Assembly: GCA_024229515.1 (NCBI GenBank)
Contig: JAAESI010000313.1
Coordinates: 1-39,299, forward strand
Direction of reading: 5' to 3'
DNA length: 39,299 nucleotides
DNA from: Pseudomonadota bacterium
GTDB lineage: Bacteria; Myxococcota_A; UBA796; UBA9615
The position numbers and the translations under genes are program-made. The notes under the pieces were generated by a model. It saw nothing but the letters and a program-made list of their open reading frames with translations. It had not been told where the DNA came from and made no database searches. Below are positions 1 through 8,592 of the stretch, in pieces (position 1 is the first letter of the stretch; each line of letters starts with the position of its first letter).

Positions 1-1
1 G

Positions 2-79
2 GAAGCGATGATCGGTGTGAACATCCTCAATCGCATGACCGAGCTCGGGATGCCGGAATCGCGGGCTGTCCGAAGCTGA
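2..79 (+). CDS. C-terminal end of an unidentified protein (partial)
   Basis: An open frame enters from the left edge and ends at TGA 77-79, giving 25 residues that finish in ...TELGMPESRAVRS. The composition looks like real protein and the two alternative plus frames look less natural, but the piece is too short to assign to a family. It converges with the minus-strand lipoprotein gene ending at 172. The 92 bases between them hold no convincing terminator. Confidence 0.35.
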   Translation, partial: EAMIGVNILNRMTELGMPESRAVRS

Positions 80-171
80 AACTCCGAGAGAGCCGCTCAG
101 TGGCCCGATCCGGCCTCGCTCGGAGCCGTGCAACAACGCCGTCCAGTAGGTCCGGTTCGCTTCGACGTGGC

Positions 172-1692
172 TTATCGCGGGAGCAGTCCCCGGAAGAAGC
201 CGGGGGTCACCTCGCGGTTGGTGATCGTCTCGTCCACCAGCGCGCCGGTGTCCTTGTCGAACATCATCACGCGCACCCCCGGGACCCCGCCGGCGGGGCC
301 GTTGACGAAGCCGTCGAAGCTGTCACTGCGCCGCAGGAAGACCTGGAGCACCGTCTGGCTGGTGGTCAGGTCCATCGTCACCCGCACCCGGGACCACTGC
401 TTGGCGTCGGTCTCCTCGTCGGTGGGGGGGATGACCTCCACGTCGTAGAGGCCGCGCGGGAGCGTGCCGAAGAAGCCGCCCACGCCCGCGGTGGTGGTCC
501 GCTGGAACGCGTAGTGGGGGGCGGTGAGCATGTGGAAGCGGAGGTCCGCGCCGACGATGCGCTCGCCGGCCGGGTCGAACACCTGCACCAGCGCCGGGAG
601 GGTCGGCCGGAGGGACACCTCGATGCCGTCGACCACATCCACGCCGGGCTCGAAGTCGACCGCCACCTCGCCCGTGTCGAACACCGTGGCGTCGCCGTAC
701 GCGGGCACCGCGCGGATGCGGTAGGTGCCGTAGGGGACGTCGATGAAGAACCGCCCCTGGGCGTTGGTGGGCACCTCCGCCCGGTACCAGCCGCCGCTGA
801 AGTCCGAGCCAATCACCTCGCCGGGGCCCACGAATCCCTCGACCTGGACCCGGCCCGCCGCGTAGGTCGAGTTGCCCGCGAGCACGTCGCCGACCAGGCT
901 GGTGATCGGCAGCACCGGGTACTCGATCACCAGCCGGGTGCCCAGCAGCGGAACGAGCTCGTCTTCCAGCTTGATCGGGCCGATCGAGGCGCCGCCGTCG
1001 CCGGAGGTGGAGATGACGATGTCGTAGCGGGCATCGCCGCCGGGGACGAAGACGTCGAACTCGCCGTCGAGGCCGGTCTCGACCGTCACCCCGAGGGGGT
1101 ACTCGGGCCGCTCGGCGTCGAAGAACGTCACCACCGCGCCGACCACCGGATCGCCGGAGATGTCATCGACACGGCCGCGGAACACCTCCGCCGGGGCGAC
1201 GCTCCAGTCCAGCGGCGCCGCCGCGGTCGAGCTGTCGCGGATCGTCACGTCCGTCAGCAGCCGCCCGACCTCCTCGCCGAGCAGGCACTCGGGCGCCACG
1301 AGCACGTCGTAGGTGGTCGGGACCAGCGTCTTGGTGACGACCCCGAGGGTGTCCGTCTCGCCCCCCAGATCGCCCAGCTGCCCGACCGCGTCCAGGAACG
1401 TGCACGCCGCCTCCACCGGGAGCCCGGTGAGGTCGTCCTGCACCGACGCCGACATCACCACCGGCTGCACCAACTCGAGGTCGACCTGGCGGTCCGTGCC
1501 GTCCCAGTAGACGACGTCGGCGATGGGGTGGCTGCGGGAGGTCTGCTCCTGCGCGCCGCGGTGGGGGGCATGCAGCTCGACGCGAAACTCCCGCGACGGC
1601 GCCGTGGGGCCCGGGTTGGGGCCGCTGCAGTCCGCGCCGATCCCACCGATCGCCAGCAGCAGCACGGCTCCCGCCAGCGGAGCGCGGCTCAT
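172..1692 (-). CDS. Secreted lipoprotein with repeated beta-sandwich (carboxypeptidase-regulatory-like) domains
   Basis: 506 residues. The N-terminus is a hydrophobic signal peptide ending in a lipobox-like IGADC (Cys22), followed by a Pro/Ser linker. The rest consists of about four beta-sandwich segments with the pattern 'G.V.....PV.GA.V.......T...G.F....P.G.Y.I', at about residues 165-225, 270-345, 360-425 and 450-506. This resembles CarboxypepD_reg/SdrD-B-like folds used as stalks in surface proteins. No catalytic motif is visible. The start ATG (1692) overlaps the stop of the upstream lipoprotein gene in an ATGA, so the two are translationally coupled. It is the last gene of the unit beginning with ppsR. 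Inference: a surface or periplasmic structural protein, perhaps a ligand or partner of the upstream receptor kinase. Confidence 0.75.
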   Translation of the reverse strand: MSRAPLAGAVLLLAIGGIGADCSGPNPGPTAPSREFRVELHAPHRGAQEQTSRSHPIADVVYWDGTDRQVDLELVQPVVMSASVQDDLTGLPVEAACTFLDAVGQLGDLGGETDTLGVVTKTLVPTTYDVLVAPECLLGEEVGRLLTDVTIRDSSTAAAPLDWSVAPAEVFRGRVDDISGDPVVGAVVTFFDAERPEYPLGVTVETGLDGEFDVFVPGGDARYDIVISTSGDGGASIGPIKLEDELVPLLGTRLVIEYPVLPITSLVGDVLAGNSTYAAGRVQVEGFVGPGEVIGSDFSGGWYRAEVPTNAQGRFFIDVPYGTYRIRAVPAYGDATVFDTGEVAVDFEPGVDVVDGIEVSLRPTLPALVQVFDPAGERIVGADLRFHMLTAPHYAFQRTTTAGVGGFFGTLPRGLYDVEVIPPTDEETDAKQWSRVRVTMDLTTSQTVLQVFLRRSDSFDGFVNGPAGGVPGVRVMMFDKDTGALVDETITNREVTPGFFRGLLPR

Positions 1693-2162
1693 CCCCCCAC
1701 CTCCGCGGCGGACGGGGACAGCAGCCCCACGTCGTCCAGCAGCTCGTCGGCGTGGGGCGCCACGATGAGGGGCCAGACCTGGAACTGCGTGCCCTGATCC
1801 ACCGAGTCGACGGTGAGCACGAGGTCGAGCTCGTAGGGGCGGGGGTTCCAGGGGAGCGACGCCCGGTACAGGGAGACCCGCTCCGTGCCCGAGGCGATCA
1901 CGATCTCCTCATCCTCCAGGGGCGTGTCCTCGTGTCCTACGAGGGCCCAGGTGATCGTGCGCGCGCCGCGGATCCGGCAGCGGATCTCGCGCACCTCCTC
2001 GGGGCCCCCCACGAGCACGCGCTCGGTCCCGCGCGGGCGTGGCGTGCAAAAGGCGATGAGGGTGTCGTCATCGACCGACGTCGGCGGGTCCGTCTTGTCG
2101 GGGAACATGTCCGGAAGCCACAGGCAACCGCTGGCCAACAGCGAAAACGCGAGGGTGCACAA
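1689..2162 (-). CDS. Small lipoprotein between the PEGA kinase and a beta-sandwich lipoprotein
   Basis: About 157 residues if translation starts at the TTG at 2162. The mature part begins at the Cys of LLASGC, followed by a Trp/Pro/Asp segment and a beta-rich domain with no recognised family. The start is uncertain. TTG 2162 is the only standard start after the kinase stop (2225), but it leaves a short signal peptide without basic residues. The same frame is open further upstream, and residues before the TTG (ITLRTLL...) would make a better n-region, so a rare ATC start at 2180 or a CTG overlapping the kinase TGA is possible. Its stop overlaps the next ATG (ATGA, 1689-1692). Function unknown; its position suggests a partner of the kinase's periplasmic part. 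Confidence 0.6.
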   Translation of the reverse strand: MCTLAFSLLASGCLWLPDMFPDKTDPPTSVDDDTLIAFCTPRPRGTERVLVGGPEEVREIRCRIRGARTITWALVGHEDTPLEDEEIVIASGTERVSLYRASLPWNPRPYELDLVLTVDSVDQGTQFQVWPLIVAPHADELLDDVGLLSPSAAEVGG

Positions 2163-2224
2163 GAGGGTCCGGAGCGTGATGGCCGAACGATACCAACCGG
2201 GCCGAGCGAGGCGGTCGGGCGGGG

Positions 2225-4078
2225 TCAGTCCCCGGGGAACGGGATGAGACGCTCCCCACCGGGATCCAGGACGCCGGTTCCCGTGAGACCGCGGGTGACC
2301 CCCTCCTCCACGATCGTCTGGCCGTTGAACTCGACTGAGATCGAGTAGGTCTTGAACTCGTCCAGGGTGATCCGGACGGTGCCGTCGGCGGAGCCGATGA
2401 AGATGCCGTCGACGTAGTAGACCGAGCCCAGGGGGAAGCCCGTCAGCTTCACGGTGCTCGGCTTGTACCGGGGCTGCAGGACCAGCGTCTCCCGGGCGTC
2501 GGGGAGCACCCGCACCGTCTTGCTGTACCCCACCTGCGTCCCGGAGCCGAGTACCTCGATGGTGTGGTCGCCGGCGTCCAGTTGCAGGTGTTCGGGGGTG
2601 GGCGTGAAGAGGCTCTTGCCCCCGTCGACGCGGAACGTGAGGAAGCCGTCCGCGGCGGTCACCTTGAGGCCTCCGATGCCTTCGAGCACCGGCTCCTGGA
2701 GCGCTTCGGGGGTCGGCTCCGGCGCCGCCTCGACGATCGCCACCGCCTCCATCTCCAGCGGCTCGGGGGCCGGGCGCACCACTGCGGGCGCGTGCTCCTC
2801 CGGGGTCGGCTCGGGAGCGGGCGCGACCACGACCTCCAGCGGCTCGGGGATGCCCAGCACCGGCATCGGCACCATCGAGACCCGGCGTAGCGCGGGCGCC
2901 TCGGCGGCGGCCGTGGGCTCCGGCGCGAACCGATCCGACTGCAGCGTGAGGGCGACGATGGCGGCGACGGCGATGAGCACGGGCGCGATCCACAGCAGGA
3001 TCCCGCTGCGGCGGGGCTCATCCACCAGCGGGGGCCGCATCGACTCGATGATCGTGACGACCTCTTCGTTGTCCTCGTCGAGCGTGAGCACGCGGTTGAA
3101 CGTGCGCAGCGCGTTGGCGGTCTGGCCGCCTCCCGCCTCGGTCCGGCCCCGCGTCACGAGCCGCTCGATCAGCCAGGGCTGGAGCCGGTCCTCGTATTCG
3201 TCCGAGGCGTTCAGGTACAGGTCCAGGCTCCACTGCCCGGGCTCCTCGGGGTCGATGGCGACCGACCTGAGGAACCCGTCCAGCTCGGCGCGGATCTCGT
3301 CGGTGTCGGCGTAGCGCTCGTCGGCCGTGCGCGTGAGGCACTTGGAGATCACCGACGCGACCGCGGGGTCCAGACTCGGCACCCGCTCAACGGGATCGTC
3401 GTAGGTGGTGTCGATGATGTTCTTGAGCACCACGGACGGGTTGCCGCCGCGGAACGGCAGCGTGCCCGTGACCATGCGGTACAGCACCGTGCCGAGGGCG
3501 AAGATGTCCGAGCGGAGGTCGACGTCCTCGCCGGTGGCTTGCTCCGGCGACATGTAGGCGGGGCTCCCCACCAGCGCGCCGGTCATCGTCACGTGGCTGT
3601 CGTCGGCGATGCGGGCGATGCCGAAGTCCATCAACTTCACCCGCCCCTCGGCGTCGAACATGATGTTCTCGGGCTTGATGTCGCGGTGGACGATCCCCTC
3701 GATGTGGGCCGTCTGCAGCGCGCAGCAGAGCTCCCGGGCCACCAGCGCGGCGGGCTCCGGCATCATCGCGCCGACGTCGTCCAGCAGCTCGCGCAGGGTC
3801 GGCCCCTGGATGAACTCGGTGACGATGAAGCACTTCTCGCTGTCGGGCCCGCTGTAGTCGTAGATGCGCAGGATGTTGTCGTGGGCGAGGGACTCGATGG
3901 CCCGCGCTTCCCGCCGGAATCGCTCCCGGTTCTTCTCCGAGGAGGTGAGGTGCGGATGCATCACCTTGATGGCGACGGTGCGATTGAGGGTGGTGTGGCG
4001 GCCCCGGTAGACCGTGGCCATGCCTCCTTCCCCGATCTTCTCGAGGACCTCGTACTTCTCGATGACGGATCCGATCAC
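2225..4078 (-). CDS. Transmembrane Ser/Thr protein kinase with C-terminal PEGA domain
   Basis: 617 residues. The N-terminal Hanks-type kinase (about residues 9-270) has every key motif: glycine loop GEGGMATV (16-23), VAIK lysine (Lys38), HRDIKPEN catalytic loop (Asp133), DFG (151-153) and MSPEQ (176-180). A helical segment with TPR-like character follows (about 285-345), then one membrane span (about 359-379). A Pro/Glu/Ala-rich linker comes next, and a PEGA-type beta domain near 545-600 (TVKLTGFPLGSVYYVDG...). Family knowledge places the kinase in the cytoplasm and the PEGA domain outside the inner membrane, a receptor-like layout common in Myxococcota. The start is GTG 4078 with AGGA upstream, 12 bases after the Nudix stop. 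The two lipoproteins encoded immediately downstream are plausible partners. Confidence 0.93.
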   Translation of the reverse strand: MIGSVIEKYEVLEKIGEGGMATVYRGRHTTLNRTVAIKVMHPHLTSSEKNRERFRREARAIESLAHDNILRIYDYSGPDSEKCFIVTEFIQGPTLRELLDDVGAMMPEPAALVARELCCALQTAHIEGIVHRDIKPENIMFDAEGRVKLMDFGIARIADDSHVTMTGALVGSPAYMSPEQATGEDVDLRSDIFALGTVLYRMVTGTLPFRGGNPSVVLKNIIDTTYDDPVERVPSLDPAVASVISKCLTRTADERYADTDEIRAELDGFLRSVAIDPEEPGQWSLDLYLNASDEYEDRLQPWLIERLVTRGRTEAGGGQTANALRTFNRVLTLDEDNEEVVTIIESMRPPLVDEPRRSGILLWIAPVLIAVAAIVALTLQSDRFAPEPTAAAEAPALRRVSMVPMPVLGIPEPLEVVVAPAPEPTPEEHAPAVVRPAPEPLEMEAVAIVEAAPEPTPEALQEPVLEGIGGLKVTAADGFLTFRVDGGKSLFTPTPEHLQLDAGDHTIEVLGSGTQVGYSKTVRVLPDARETLVLQPRYKPSTVKLTGFPLGSVYYVDGIFIGSADGTVRITLDEFKTYSISVEFNGQTIVEEGVTRGLTGTGVLDPGGERLIPFPGD

Positions 4079-4090
4079 GACGGCCGAATC

Positions 4091-4471
4091 CTACTTCAGT
4101 CCCAACCGACGGATCGCAGAGAACACCGCGCGATCGACCGCAGGGGTGGTCAGAGCTTCGGCCTGGTCCACTGTCATCCACTCGATCCTCTGCACCTCGA
4201 CGCAGCGCGGTGTGCCACCGACGATGCGGGCGAGGTGCACGCTGAAGTCCAGCTGCTCGTGCTGCACCCGTACGTAAGGCCTAATCACCTCAATGCGAAC
4301 GTCGAGCTCCTCGGAGATCTCACGAACGAGCGCTTCGGTTTCGCTCTCCCCCGGTTCGACCTTGCCGCCGGGGACCTCCCACTCGCCGGGGTGGCGGGGG
4401 TTGTCGTCCATCCGCTGCGTGACGAGGAAGCGGTCCCCGTCGGGGATCAGCGCGGCGACGACGGTGATCAC
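4091..4471 (-). CDS. Nudix hydrolase (MutT-like)
   Basis: 126 residues, the normal length of a single-domain MutT/8-oxo-dGTPase-type enzyme. The Nudix box is at residues 36-58: Gly36, Glu42, then REISEEL with Arg50-Glu51 and Glu54-Glu55. The final small/Gly position of the box is Asp, a tolerated variation. The preceding segment GEWEVPGGKVEPGE is typical of MutT and NudG. The substrate cannot be read from sequence; an oxidised nucleotide or another nucleoside diphosphate-linked compound is expected. The start is GTG 4471, overlapping the ppsR TGA in GTGA, so it should be translationally coupled. The Ser/Thr kinase follows after 12 bases. Confidence 0.88.
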   Translation of the reverse strand: MITVVAALIPDGDRFLVTQRMDDNPRHPGEWEVPGGKVEPGESETEALVREISEELDVRIEVIRPYVRVQHEQLDFSVHLARIVGGTPRCVEVQRIEWMTVDQAEALTTPAVDRAVFSAIRRLGLK

Positions 4472-5337
4472 CCGCGGATCGTCGTCTCGCGGCCGCGCAC
4501 CTTCTGGCGCTCGTCGTAGATCTTCAGGATCACCGCGGCGCTCTCCTCGATCGCCCGCCGGGTCACGTCGATGACCGGCCACGTCGGGTTCTTGCGGTTG
4601 ATCTCGTGGGCGTACTCCAGCTCCATGTAGATGTGCTCGATGTGCCCGTAGTTGCTGCTGGTGTTGAGCCCCAGGTTGCGGATGCGGGCCATGCGGATGG
4701 CGTGCAGCGCTTCGGGCTCGATGGTGAGCGCGAAGATCTTGTCCTGGTCGACCTCGTACAGCTCCGGCGGCGGGTCGATGCCCAGCACGATGGGGATGTT
4801 GCTGACCTTCCAGCCCTTGTTGGCGAGGTACGTCGACAGCGGCGTCTTCGACGTGCGCGACACGCCCACGAGGATGATGTCGGCGCGGTGCAGGTTCCGG
4901 GGCTCGGCGCCGTCGTCGTGCTTGACCGTGAACTCGACCGCCTCGATGCGGCGGAAGTACTCCTCGCTCAGAAGGGTGCGGCGGCCGGCGGTGCCACGCG
5001 GCTCCAGCCCCCCGAGGTGATCGGCGAGGCGGGTCAGGAGCAGTCCGATGAGGTCCACGCCCACGACGTCGTGCTTCTCCATCGCGGCCAGCAGCGCCTC
5101 CCGGAGCGGGTCCTCGACGAGGGTGAAGACGACCAGCGCCTCCTCCTTCTTGGCCAGCCGCACCAGGGCCTCGACCCTGCGCTCCTCGCGCACGTGGCTG
5201 TAGGCCTTGATGTTGACGAGGTAGTCCTCGAACTGGGCCAGGGCGGCGCGCACGGTGGCGGCCGCGGTGTCCCCGGTGCTGTCCGAGATCACGAAGATCA
5301 GCTTGGGCAGCTGCGGGCCGTCGCCGGGATTTGTCAT
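4468..5337 (-). CDS. ppsR: PEP synthase / PPDK regulatory protein (bifunctional kinase/pyrophosphorylase)
   Basis: 289 residues, matching the PSRP/DUF299 family. The N-terminal ISDSTGDTA motif (17-25) and the P-loop-like GVSRTSKTP (158-166) are both family signatures. Family members use ADP to phosphorylate, and Pi to dephosphorylate, a threonine in the swivelling domain of PEP synthase or pyruvate phosphate dikinase, switching gluconeogenic PEP formation off and on. No PPDK or PpsA gene lies in the window, so the target is elsewhere. The ATG at 5337 is 40 bases from the divergent acyl-CoA synthetase start, so their promoters must lie in this short gap or inside the opposite gene. First gene of the unit running to 172. 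Confidence 0.93.
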   Translation of the reverse strand: MTNPGDGPQLPKLIFVISDSTGDTAAATVRAALAQFEDYLVNIKAYSHVREERRVEALVRLAKKEEALVVFTLVEDPLREALLAAMEKHDVVGVDLIGLLLTRLADHLGGLEPRGTAGRRTLLSEEYFRRIEAVEFTVKHDDGAEPRNLHRADIILVGVSRTSKTPLSTYLANKGWKVSNIPIVLGIDPPPELYEVDQDKIFALTIEPEALHAIRMARIRNLGLNTSSNYGHIEHIYMELEYAHEINRKNPTWPVIDVTRRAIEESAAVILKIYDERQKVRGRETTIRG

Positions 5338-5377
5338 GGGATGTGTAGACTCCGCAGGCTATCCAGGGAAATAGGCC

Positions 5378-7297
5378 TTGGACGCTGAGCGGACGGAATG
5401 TAGCGGTCGCATCCCAGTGACGAAAGACCTCCCCATCAGCCAGTCGGCTTCGATCGGCCGGCTCCTCGACGACGCGGTGCAGCGCTGGGGCGCTCGGATC
5501 GCTCTGCGTCGACGCCGTCAGCCGCTGCAATGGTCCGTTCTGACGTGGACCGAAATGGGCCAGCAGGTCCGCTCGATCGGCGCCGCCTTGCTCGGCCTGG
5601 GGGTCGGCCCCGGGGATCGTGTGGCGGTGCTGGCTTCGACCCGGCTCGAGTGGAGCCTGCTCGACTACGGGATCCTCAGCATCGGCGCCGTCACCGTGCC
5701 CGTGTACCACTCCAGCACCCCCGGCCAGGTCCGCTACGTGCTCGCCGACAGCGACGCCAAGGTGGTGGTGGTGGAGGACCGTCCGCAACTGGAGAAGGTG
5801 CAGGCGGTCCAGGACCAGCTGCCCAACCTCGGCTCCATCGTCGTGATGGACGTGATGGACCTGCGCGCCGAGCCCAAGGCGGTGCTGCTGGACGAGCTCA
5901 CCCGCGACGGGCGCCGGGTCCTGCGCGAGAAGCCGGGCCTGCTGGAGGAGCGGCGCGACGCCGTCGATCCCAGCTGGTTGGCGACCATCGTCTACACCTC
6001 CGGCACCACGGGTGTGCCCAAGGGGGTGCGGCTCAGCCACGCCAACCTCATCGCCGCCATGCGCGCGCTCACGGGCGTGCTGGACGTGGGGCTGGACGAC
6101 ACCACCGTGCTCTGCCTCCCGCTGTCCCACATCTACGGCCGGCTGGGGCAGTACGCAGCGCTGACCCACGGCTTCTGCATCGCGTACGCGCGCCGCGTCG
6201 ATCTGCTCGCCGAGGTGCTGCGGGAGGTGCGGCCGACCTTCTTCTTCGGGGTGCCGCGGCTGTACGAGCGCATCTACCACCGGGTCGTCACCGGCTACCG
6301 CGACATGCCCCCGCTGCTGAAGGGGCTGGTCCGGCGCGGAGTCGAGCAGAAGCAGGAGGAGGGCGCGAACCCCGCGGGCACGCCTCCCAACGACGTCGGC
6401 CTCACCACGCTGACCCGACTCCGACGGAAGCTCGACGTCGCCGGCAAGGTCGCCGACCACGCCTCCGAGGCCGCCGCGAACAAGGCGGTGTTCGAGCCGG
6501 TCCGCGAAGCGCTGGGCGGTCGGGTGCGCTTCTGCATCTCCGGCGGAGCGCCGCTGAACGAGGACGTCGGACGGTTCTTCCGCATGGCCGGCATCGAAGT
6601 CCTGGAGGGCTACGGCCTGACGGAGACGTGCGGCGCCGCGACCATCAACCCGCCCACCGAGAACCGCGTCGGAACCGTGGGGCGGCCGCTGCCCGGCACT
6701 CGCATCCGCATCGCGCCCGACGGCGAGGTGCTGATCCAGGGCGACATGGTCTTCGGCGGCTACCACAACCAGCCGGACGAGACGGCCCTGTCGATCAACG
6801 AAGAGGGCTGGCTCCACACCGGCGACGTCGGCCACTTCGACGAGGCCGGCTACCTGGTGATCACCGACCGCAAGAAGGACATCCTCATCACCTCGGGGGC
6901 CAAGAACGTGGCCCCCCAGCGGGTCGAGTCGGCCCTCCGCATGAGCCCCTACATCGGCGACGCGATGGTCTTCGGGGACCGCAAGCCGTACCTCGTGGCC
7001 CTCATCACGCTGGAGGCGGAGGAGGTTCGCACCTTCGCCGCCGGGTTGGACCTGCCCACCGACGATTGGGGAGCCCTGGTCCGCGAGCCCCGGGTGGAAG
7101 GGCTGATCGAGGCCGAGGTGGAGCGCTGCAACGGCAAGCTCGCCCGGTTCGAGGAGGTCCGCCGGTTCAAGGTGCTGCAGCGCCCGTTGAGCGTCGAAGG
7201 GGGCGAGCTGACGCCGACCCTGAAGGTGCGCCGGGCCACCGTGCAGGAGCGATACCAACCGCTGATCGAGGGTCTCTACGAGGGTGGCCCGGTCTGA
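5378..7297 (+). CDS. Long-chain acyl-CoA synthetase (AMP-forming, FAA1 type)
   Basis: 639 residues, a full-length ANL-superfamily ligase of the COG1022 (FAA1/FadD15) type. Visible motifs are the AMP-binding P-loop YTSGTTGVPKGV (206-217), the adenine motif EGYGLTET, GWLHTGDVG and the hinge DRKKDILITSGAKNVAPQ. It activates long-chain fatty acids to acyl-CoA through an acyl-AMP, at the cytoplasmic face of the membrane. The TTG at 5378 has AGGGA upstream; a GTG at 5417 (starting MTKDLPIS) is an alternative that removes 13 residues of little similarity value. Divergent from ppsR. The SCP2 and AMACR-like genes near 21 kb are functionally related but not adjacent. Confidence 0.93.
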   Translation: MDAERTECSGRIPVTKDLPISQSASIGRLLDDAVQRWGARIALRRRRQPLQWSVLTWTEMGQQVRSIGAALLGLGVGPGDRVAVLASTRLEWSLLDYGILSIGAVTVPVYHSSTPGQVRYVLADSDAKVVVVEDRPQLEKVQAVQDQLPNLGSIVVMDVMDLRAEPKAVLLDELTRDGRRVLREKPGLLEERRDAVDPSWLATIVYTSGTTGVPKGVRLSHANLIAAMRALTGVLDVGLDDTTVLCLPLSHIYGRLGQYAALTHGFCIAYARRVDLLAEVLREVRPTFFFGVPRLYERIYHRVVTGYRDMPPLLKGLVRRGVEQKQEEGANPAGTPPNDVGLTTLTRLRRKLDVAGKVADHASEAAANKAVFEPVREALGGRVRFCISGGAPLNEDVGRFFRMAGIEVLEGYGLTETCGAATINPPTENRVGTVGRPLPGTRIRIAPDGEVLIQGDMVFGGYHNQPDETALSINEEGWLHTGDVGHFDEAGYLVITDRKKDILITSGAKNVAPQRVESALRMSPYIGDAMVFGDRKPYLVALITLEAEEVRTFAAGLDLPTDDWGALVREPRVEGLIEAEVERCNGKLARFEEVRRFKVLQRPLSVEGGELTPTLKVRRATVQERYQPLIEGLYEGGPV

Positions 7298-7313
7298 CCC
7301 CCCGCCGGCTTGC

Positions 7314-7319
7314 TACCGT
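7314..7319 (+). promoter_or_regulatory. Candidate -10 box (TACCGT) for a leaderless transcript
   Basis: TACCGT, extended by TGC on its 5' side, ends 7 bases before the GTG at 7327. No Shine-Dalgarno sequence lies between. The 26 bases from 7298 to 7323 match 10386-10411, before another lipoprotein gene, at 22 positions. This suggests a shared promoter type and supports the GTG at 7327 as start. Confidence 0.45.
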
Positions 7320-7326
7320 GCTTGAG

Positions 7327-8592
7327 GTGGTTTCAGCCAAGCTTCGAATCGTTGTCCTTCTGGGGCTCCTGAGCGCCTGCTCGGGCGGTGAGGCGGACGT
7401 CTGCCCGTTCGATGAGGACAAGACCGAGCCCGGCGTCTGCGGCTGCGGGGTGCCCGACGACGACGCCGACGGCGACTCCGTGCCCGACTGCGAGGACGTC
7501 TGCCCCGACTTCCCCGACCGCAACGACGGCGACGGCGACGGCACCCCCGACGGCTGCGACAACGACCTGTTCCCCTGCGACGGCGACGCCGACTGCGACG
7601 ACGGCTTGGACTGCACCGACGACGAGTGCGACGACAACCTCTGCCGCACCGAGCCCAACGGCTTCTGCGATTGGCCCGCGGAGGCGCCGCTGGCGGCGAC
7701 GAACCTGACCGACGCGGACGACACCGAGCCCAGCGGCTTCCGCTCCAACCTCAGCGCCGCCGCCTGGAACCCGGAGACGCACACCCTCTGGCTCGGCAGC
7801 AACGGCGGCCCCGCGCGCGTGTGGGCCCTGGACATGAGCGACCCCGACGCCCCGTTCATCCCGACCGACGGCGACGCCCGCGCCGAGTGGGGCACGACGG
7901 AGGACTTCGACGACCTCGAGGCGCTGACCTTCGCCCACTACAGCGCCAGCGAGACCCTCTTCCTGCTGGCCGAGGACAAGAACGAGATCACCCAGTGGGA
8001 CCTGGGCGATCTGGACGAGGGCGACAAGATCCAGACCTACGAGCTGACCGGCCTGCTGCCCGACCCGGTCGGCTTCGACGGCGCCGAGGCGATCACGTTC
8101 GTGCCCGACGAATTCCTCGCCGCCCAGGGCTTCAAGAACGACGACGGCGACCGCGTGATCAGCACCGGCGGGTTGGGCGGGCTGATGTTCGTCGGCCACC
8201 AGGACCAGGGCCGCCTCTACGCCTTCGACCTCAACCCGACCACGGGCGGGGCCGTGCTCGTGGGCCGCTACGACACCAGCGCCAACGAGACCGCGGGGCT
8301 GGAGTTCGACCGCTCCACCGGCCTGCTCTACATCTGGCATGGCGGGGGCGCGCCCACCCTGGAGGTCGCCCGGCTCAGCTCGTCCTCGGACGACGGCGAC
8401 CGGGTGATCGACACGCAGCGCATCTACCTCAGCCCCGGCTTCCCCGACGGCGGCTCCAACAACCTCGAAGGCTTCGCCATCGTCGAGACTGGCGACTGCG
8501 CCTCCGAGGTGCGCAGCGCGTTCCTGACCACCGACGATGGCGGCGACTGGTCGCTCCTGCGCTACGACCTCTTCCCCTGCGGGTGGCGATGA
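7327..8592 (+). CDS. Asp/Cys-rich lipoprotein with calcium-binding-like repeats and a propeller-like domain
   Basis: 421 residues from GTG 7327. The signal peptide MVSAKLRIVVLLGLLSAC ends in a lipobox (Cys18). Residues of about 20-115 are rich in Asp and Cys in a thrombospondin type 3-like pattern (DxDxDG, PDCEDVCPD), expected to bind calcium and form disulfides. The remaining roughly 300 residues contain repeated 'W/Y-x-L-D' beta strands (LWLGSNGGPARVWALDM, GRLYAFDLNP) and look like a beta-propeller, close in feel to esterase-like/phytase-like secreted proteins. No catalytic site is identified. The GTG at 7318 would give a longer start, but the promoter-like box overlaps it. The stop overlaps the next gene's ATG in ATGA, coupling it to the CotH protein. 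Confidence 0.75.
   Translation: MVSAKLRIVVLLGLLSACSGGEADVCPFDEDKTEPGVCGCGVPDDDADGDSVPDCEDVCPDFPDRNDGDGDGTPDGCDNDLFPCDGDADCDDGLDCTDDECDDNLCRTEPNGFCDWPAEAPLAATNLTDADDTEPSGFRSNLSAAAWNPETHTLWLGSNGGPARVWALDMSDPDAPFIPTDGDARAEWGTTEDFDDLEALTFAHYSASETLFLLAEDKNEITQWDLGDLDEGDKIQTYELTGLLPDPVGFDGAEAITFVPDEFLAAQGFKNDDGDRVISTGGLGGLMFVGHQDQGRLYAFDLNPTTGGAVLVGRYDTSANETAGLEFDRSTGLLYIWHGGGAPTLEVARLSSSSDDGDRVIDTQRIYLSPGFPDGGSNNLEGFAIVETGDCASEVRSAFLTTDDGGDWSLLRYDLFPCGWR

Noticed and set aside
4472..7258. Very long minus-strand open frame running opposite the acyl-CoA synthetase and ppsR
   Set aside because: Composition is His/Asp/Gly/Arg-rich shadow coding of GC-rich genes; only its last part (4091-4471) is a real Nudix gene.
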